A stretch of 64,000 bases of DNA. Origin: DASSUW01 sp963803335 (GTDB lineage: Bacteria > Actinomycetota > Thermoleophilia > Solirubrobacterales > Solirubrobacteraceae). The stretch lies in the NCBI GenBank assembly GCA_963803335.1, contig CAWDME010000016.1, positions 424,903 to 488,902 on the forward strand. Direction: 5' to 3'. The notes beneath the pieces were generated by a model. That model ran no database searches. It had not been told where the DNA came from and was given only the letters and a program-made list of their open reading frames with translations. The position numbers were made by a program, and so were the translations under genes. Positions 59,838-64,000 of this stretch are shown piece by piece; position 1 is the first letter of the stretch; every line of letters begins with the position of its first letter.

Positions 59838-61526
59838 GTGACGCCCGGCGCCGACGCGCTCGAGCACGCCCGCGGCTCGTACAGGGACCGCGCATGGATG
59901 GACGCGTACCGAGCGCTGTCGGCGGCGGAGCGCGACGCGCCGCTCGGCGGGGAGGACCTCGAGCGTCTGGCGACCGCGGCCTACATGGTCGGCAAGGAGA
60001 CGGAGTACCTTACGGTGCTCGAGCGCGCGTACCGTGCCTACGACCACGCCGGCATGGAGGGCGCCGCGTTCCGCTGCGCCTACTGGGTGGGCCTGAACCT
60101 CGCCCGTCGCGGCCAGACGGGTCCTGCGAGCGGCTGGCTGACCCGCGCGCGCCGCCTCGCGGACCGGCGCAACGAGGACTGCGTGGAAGCCGGCTACATG
60201 CTGCTGCCGCTCGTCTTCGAGCAGGAGGCGCGCGGCGCCTGGGACGCCGCCGCCCGAATGGCCGCACAGGCCAGGTCATGCGGCGAGCGCTTCGAGGACG
60301 CGGACCTGTGCGCCCTCGCGGGCCACGAGCAGGGACACATCCACGTCCGCCAGGGCAGGGTCGCGGACGGCCTCCCCCTGCTCGACGAGGCGATGGTCGC
60401 TGCCAGCGGCGGCGAGCTGTCGCCAATCGTCACCGGGATCGTCTACTGCGGCGTCATCCTCGCATGCCAGGAGGCACACGAGGCGCGGCGCGCCCAAGAG
60501 TGGACGGCGACCCTCAGCGACTGGTGCGACGAGCAGCCTGACATGGTGGCGTTCACCGGCCGCTGCCGGATCCATCGAGCCGAGATCCTGCAGCTGCGTG
60601 GCGAGTGGACGGAGGCGCTCGCGGAGGCACGACGGGCGATCAGGCGCAGCCTGCAGGCCGAAAGCGAGGCCGCGGCGGGCGAGGCCTGCTACCGGCAGGG
60701 AGAGGTCCACCGGCTGCGCGGCGACCTCGAGCACGCGGAGCGCAGCTACCGCGAGGCGAGCGGACACGGTCGCGAACCGCAGCCCGGGCTGGCGCTGCTG
60801 CGCCTCGCCCAGGGGCGGACCGACGCCGCGGCCGCCGCCGTCGCGCGCCTGGTCACGGAGGCGGACGACCCCACCGGGCGCGCCGACGTCCTGCCGGCCT
60901 ACGTGCAGGTCATGCTCGCGCACGGCGACACGGACGCCGCGGGCGACGCGAGCGCCGAGCTCGAGCGCCTCGCCGGCGAGTTCGGGACGAGCGCGCTGCG
61001 AGCGACCGCGGCGTTCGCGCGCGGCACCGTCCTGCTTGCCGACGGCGACAGCCCCGCCGCCCTTCGCGAGCTGCGGGCGGCGCTGGACGCGTGGCAGCAG
61101 CTGGCAGCCCGCTACGAGGCCGCGCGCGCACGCGAGCTGATCGGCCTCGCCTGCCAGACGCTCGGCGACCACGACGCGGCGACACTCGAGCTTGATGCCG
61201 CGCGTACGGCGTTCGCCAGCCTCGGCGCGGCGCTCGACCGCGAGCGCGTACAGGCCCATCTCGCGCCCGCCGCCGCCCCTGACCGCCACGGACTCACCGC
61301 GCGCGAGGTCGAGGTGCTCGGACTGGTTGCCGCCGGCCAGAGCAACCGCGAGATCGCCGCAGCGCTGGTCATCAGCGAGCACACCGTCGCGCGCCATCTG
61401 CAGAACATCTTCGCCAAGCTCGGCGTCGGCTCGCGCACCGCGGCCGGCGCCTTCGCGTTCGCGCACGGTCTCGTGGACGGGCCACGTGGTGAGAACCAAG
61501 TAGACCGGCCCGGCGCCGATTGGTGA
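59838..61526 (+). CDS. LuxR-family regulator with TPR-like sensor region, large
   Basis: The 562-aa protein has helical repeats (residues 1-480, SYRDRAWMDAYRALSAAERD, YLTVLERAYRAYDHAGMEGA, VNPL-like loop) and a C-terminal LuxR HTH (LTAREVEVLGLVAAGQSNRE then IAAALVISEHTVARHLQNIF). No P-loop is present. It is paralogous to 47732-49381, though distant. The start is GTG 59838. Its target may be the following hydrolase/methyltransferase genes in the same direction. Confidence 0.85.
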   Translation: MTPGADALEHARGSYRDRAWMDAYRALSAAERDAPLGGEDLERLATAAYMVGKETEYLTVLERAYRAYDHAGMEGAAFRCAYWVGLNLARRGQTGPASGWLTRARRLADRRNEDCVEAGYMLLPLVFEQEARGAWDAAARMAAQARSCGERFEDADLCALAGHEQGHIHVRQGRVADGLPLLDEAMVAASGGELSPIVTGIVYCGVILACQEAHEARRAQEWTATLSDWCDEQPDMVAFTGRCRIHRAEILQLRGEWTEALAEARRAIRRSLQAESEAAAGEACYRQGEVHRLRGDLEHAERSYREASGHGREPQPGLALLRLAQGRTDAAAAAVARLVTEADDPTGRADVLPAYVQVMLAHGDTDAAGDASAELERLAGEFGTSALRATAAFARGTVLLADGDSPAALRELRAALDAWQQLAARYEAARARELIGLACQTLGDHDAATLELDAARTAFASLGAALDRERVQAHLAPAAAPDRHGLTAREVEVLGLVAAGQSNREIAAALVISEHTVARHLQNIFAKLGVGSRTAAGAFAFAHGLVDGPRGENQVDRPGADW

Positions 61527-61609
61527 ATGCGGGCGATGCGCCCGCGCCCGCGCCGCCGTAGCGTCGCTCGGCGATGGACACGACGCGGTCACCGAACGAG
61601 GTGAGAGAC

Positions 61610-62532
61610 ATGGCGACGCATGAGGTAGCCGTCGACGACGTTCGCGTCGGCGGGGCGCGTAGCGACGCACGTCGAGCGGCTGCTGGCCGGTCTTGAGGTC
61701 GACGAGCGCCGACTCGCGCTGGCCGGCATCTCGACCGCCATCCTGGAGGGCGGCGACGGCACCCCGGTCGTGCTCCTGCACGGGCCCGGCGAGTTCGCGG
61801 CCAAGTGGTGGCGCGTGATCCCCGAGCTCGTGGAGCGCCATCGTGTCGTGGCGCCCGACCTGCCTGCGCACGGCGCCTCGCAGACGCCGGCGGAACCGCT
61901 CGATGAGGCGCGTGTGCTCGCGTGGCTGGCCGAGCTGATCGATCGCACCTGCCCCTCGCCGCCGACGCTCGTCGGTCACGTCCTCGGCGGGGCCATCGCC
62001 GCGCGCTTTGCCGTCGAGCACGGTGACCGGCTCGCGCGGTTGGTGCTCGTCGACACGCTCGGGCTGGGCCGCTTCCGCCCGCAGCCGCGCTTCGCGGCGA
62101 CGCTGATCGGACTCCAGCTGCGGCCGACCGAGCGCGCCTACAACCGGTTCATGAACCACTGCTCCGCCGACCTGCCACAGCTGCGCGAGGACATGGGCGA
62201 GCGCTGGGAGCCGTACATGTCCTACAGCCTCGACCTCGCCCGCTCGCCGAGCGCGAAGGCGATGCGACAGCTGATGCGCAACGTCGGGCTGCCACCGATC
62301 CCGGCCGATCGGCTCGGGCGGATCACCGTCCCCACGACGCTGATCTGGGGCCGGCAGGACAAGGCCAACAACGTGCGCATGGCGCGAGGCCGCAAGCGCC
62401 CGCTACCAGTGGCCGCTGCACGTCATCGAGGACTGCGCCGACGACCCCGCACGCGATCACCCCGAGGCGTTCCTGCGCGCCCTGCGCGCCGCCATGGCCA
62501 CCGATCGCGCGACCACCGGAGGAACGACATGA
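61610..62532 (+). pseudogene. Alpha/beta hydrolase, two frameshifts
   Basis: ATG 61610 (GAGGTGAGAG upstream) reads MATHEVAVDDVRVGG; near 61655 another frame continues VATHVERLLAGLEVDERRLA, ISTAILEGGDGTPVVLLHGP with the oxyanion loop, and LVGHVLGGAIAARFAVEHGD as the elbow region with His where Ser is usual. Near 62385 the frame changes again to EAASARYQWPLHVIEDCADD then PARDHPEAFLRALRAAMATD to a TGA at 62530-62532. Two indels break the gene. The elbow HVLGG lacks the Ser nucleophile, so it may have been inactive as an esterase even before. Confidence 0.7.
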
Positions 62533-63362
62533 CACGGCACCTGACTGCCAACGCCCCGACCACACGCTCGCTGCAGGACTACGGCGGGCCGCCGCCCGCG
62601 AACTACGAGCGCTACTTCGTTCCCGCCATCGGCCGTCCGCTCGCCGGTGAGCTCGTGGACGCCGCCGCCCTGCAGGCCGGCGAACGCGTGCTCGACGTGG
62701 CCTGCGGCACCGGCGTCGTGGCGCGGCTGGCCGCCGAGCAGGTGGGCACCGGCGGCGCCGTCACCGGGCTGGACGCGCACCCGGGCATGCTGGCGGTCGC
62801 CGGCTCCGTCCCGGCCAAGGGTGCGACGATCGACTGGCACCAGGCCGATGCCGCGGCGACCGGGCTGCCCGACGCCGCCTACGACGCCGTGCTGTGCCAG
62901 CTCGGGCTGCAGTTCTTCGCCGACCGCACGGCGGCGCTGCGCGAGATGCGCCGCGTCTTGCGGCCCGGAGGCCGGATCGCCGTGAACGTGGCAGGGCCGG
63001 CGCCGCCGATGTTCGAGATCCTCGAGCAGGCGCTCGCCGACCACGTGTCGCCCGACGCGGCGGGCTTCATCGCGACGGTCTTCTCGTTGTCCGAGCGCCC
63101 CGAGCTCGCATCGCTGCTCGAGCGCGCCGGGTTCGCGGAGATCTCGGTCGAGAGCCGGACGCGTCGGCTGCCACTGCCGCCCCCGGAGGAGTTCCTGCTG
63201 CAGTACGTGTCGAGCACGCCGCTCGCGCCCGCGGTCGGCGCCCTCGACGACCGCACGCGCACTGCCCTGGTGCGCGATGTCGTCGCTCGCTGGGAGCCGT
63301 TCGTCGGCGTTGACGGCGCGATGGTCATGGAGCTCGAGCTGCCGCTCGCCACGGCGCGTTAG
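62529..63362 (+). CDS. SAM-dependent methyltransferase (class I), second
   Basis: The 277-aa protein has motif I VLDVACGTGVVARLAAEQVG, then VTGLDAHPGMLAVAGSVPAK, YDAVLCQLGLQFFADRTAAL and RVLRPGGRIAVNVAGPAPPM, as in Methyltransf_11/25 enzymes. ATG 62529 overlaps the stop of the hydrolase (ATGA), which supports the hydrolase's C-terminal frame as real. The substrate is unknown. Confidence 0.9.
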   Translation: MTRHLTANAPTTRSLQDYGGPPPANYERYFVPAIGRPLAGELVDAAALQAGERVLDVACGTGVVARLAAEQVGTGGAVTGLDAHPGMLAVAGSVPAKGATIDWHQADAAATGLPDAAYDAVLCQLGLQFFADRTAALREMRRVLRPGGRIAVNVAGPAPPMFEILEQALADHVSPDAAGFIATVFSLSERPELASLLERAGFAEISVESRTRRLPLPPPEEFLLQYVSSTPLAPAVGALDDRTRTALVRDVVARWEPFVGVDGAMVMELELPLATAR

Positions 63363-63397
63363 CACCCGCGACGTCCGCGGCTATCGTGGACTGAGAG

Positions 63398-64000
63398 GTG
63401 GCTTACGAACGTCCGGAGCCAGAGAGCCTCCGCGTCCGGCTGTTCGGAGCGCTGCGGATGGAGTTCGCGGGCACACCGCTGACGCTTCCCGCGGCGCCGA
63501 CAGCCCGCTCGGTGCTGGCCTGGTTGCTGGCCCACCCCGGCCTGCATGCCCGCGCCCGTGTCGCCGCGCAGTTCTGGCCCGATGTCGTGGACCGGGCAGC
63601 GCGTGCGTCGCTGCGCACGGCGCTCTGGGAGATCCGCCGGGCGGCCGGAGAGGCGCCGTGGTTGTCGCAGAGCCGCAACCGGGTGGGCGTCGCGGCCGAG
63701 CAGGTCCAGGATCTTGCCGCGTTCAGGGCCGCCGTCGCCGAGGGAAGCGCCGACAGCCTCGAGCGGGCGCTCGCGCTCGCGCGCCGGCGGCTGTTGACCG
63801 ACCTGGCCGACGACTGGGTGCTGGAGCTGCGCGACGAGGTTCGCGACCTCGCAGCGGCCGCCGCCGTGCGGCTGGCCGATCGCGCCGAGGAGGCCGGCGA
63901 CCAGGCGGCCGCGGTCGGCTGGAGTCGCCGTGCCGTCCGCGAGGCGCCGCTCGACGAGCAGGTCCATCGCCGGCTCATGGTCCGGCTTGCCGAGGCCGGC
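63398..64000 (+). CDS. BTAD-type (SARP-like) transcriptional regulator, N-terminal part
   Basis: The frame is open from GTG 63398 to the window end (201 codons). It reads LRVRLFGALRMEFAGTPLTL, ARSVLAWLLAHPGLHARARV, AAQFWPDVVDRAARASLRTA then LWEIRRAAGEAPWLSQSRNR, the OmpR-like DNA-binding half, and goes on with a BTAD helical repeat (VLELRDEVRDLAAAAAVRLA, REAPLDEQVHRRLMVRLAEA). These proteins activate specialised-metabolism or stress genes. The rest lies outside the window. Confidence 0.8.
   Translation, partial: MAYERPEPESLRVRLFGALRMEFAGTPLTLPAAPTARSVLAWLLAHPGLHARARVAAQFWPDVVDRAARASLRTALWEIRRAAGEAPWLSQSRNRVGVAAEQVQDLAAFRAAVAEGSADSLERALALARRRLLTDLADDWVLELRDEVRDLAAAAAVRLADRAEEAGDQAAAVGWSRRAVREAPLDEQVHRRLMVRLAEAG

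Noticed and set aside
58791..61526. A 911-aa frame covering methyltransferase, GST and LuxR genes
   Set aside because: Its first 350 residues are out of frame with the methyltransferase and GST; only the part from GTG 59838 is real.

Overview
The window is high-GC, with mostly G/C third codon positions, GTG starts and frequent ATGA/GTGA overlaps. Gene content (O-acetylserine pathway cysE-cysK, many LuxR/NarL regulators, BTAD regulators, PemK and Phd-Doc modules, GlsB-type membrane protein, USP proteins) suggests an actinobacterium. My best guess is Thermoleophilia/Solirubrobacterales, inferred from recalled family resemblance only.

1-7.8 kb: end of a serine acetyltransferase gene and cysK, a decayed sulfite oxidase, a SixA phosphatase with a USP-like gene, a Phd-Doc toxin-antitoxin pair, a nuclease-like gene, and a minus-strand operon (nucleotidyltransferase, pRiA4b ORF-3-like, DUF1841). 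7.7-22.4 kb: mobile DNA and decay. Two IS3-family elements in opposite orientation (7741-10694 and 19410-22363) are each interrupted by a 1617-bp IS30-family element at practically the same site, but in opposite relative orientation. The first IS3 copy split an overlapping gene pair exactly at the start codon of the nucleotidyltransferase. Between the copies lie an alkylglycerone-phosphate-synthase-like oxidase, an AbiEi-like gene, a dead PemK toxin, a large secreted protein, an MNT-HEPN pair, a frameshifted NucA/NucB nuclease and a Leu/Ile/Val-binding-like protein.

22.5-31.5 kb: a broken PD40 propeller gene, a sigma-factor remnant, and a probable conflict/immunity locus: a TIR-CHAT-helical-domain protein (26169-28127) translationally coupled to a 770-aa TPR protein, with a broken TRAFs-binding-like gene divergent from it. 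That gene runs into a truncated LuxR gene at a deletion junction near 29.02 kb. 31.6-42.7 kb: MFS transporter, a 1970-aa fusion regulator (OmpR DNA-binding, BTAD, ATPase, TPR, degenerate cyclase, second ATPase, TPR), and a divergent four-gene operon (OsmC, acyl-CoA-dehydrogenase-like flavoenzyme, FAD/NAD(P) monooxygenase-like protein, flavin reductase).

42.9-56.5 kb: two paralogous histidine kinase/NarL response regulator pairs, two USP-like genes, an ion transporter with a CBS protein, a GlsB-type membrane protein, a third response regulator and two tiny proteins (a membrane protein and a zinc ribbon). A recurring palindrome, core ATGGGG-N6-CCCCAT, occurs nine times here, mostly just upstream of these genes. 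It resembles the DosR/DevR box and probably marks a local dormancy/stress regulon. 57-64 kb: a double HD-GYP/LuxR protein, two SAM methyltransferases, a large LuxR-TPR regulator, two frameshifted genes and the start of a BTAD regulator. Several genes carry single-base frameshifts; these may be real decay or sequence error and are flagged one by one.
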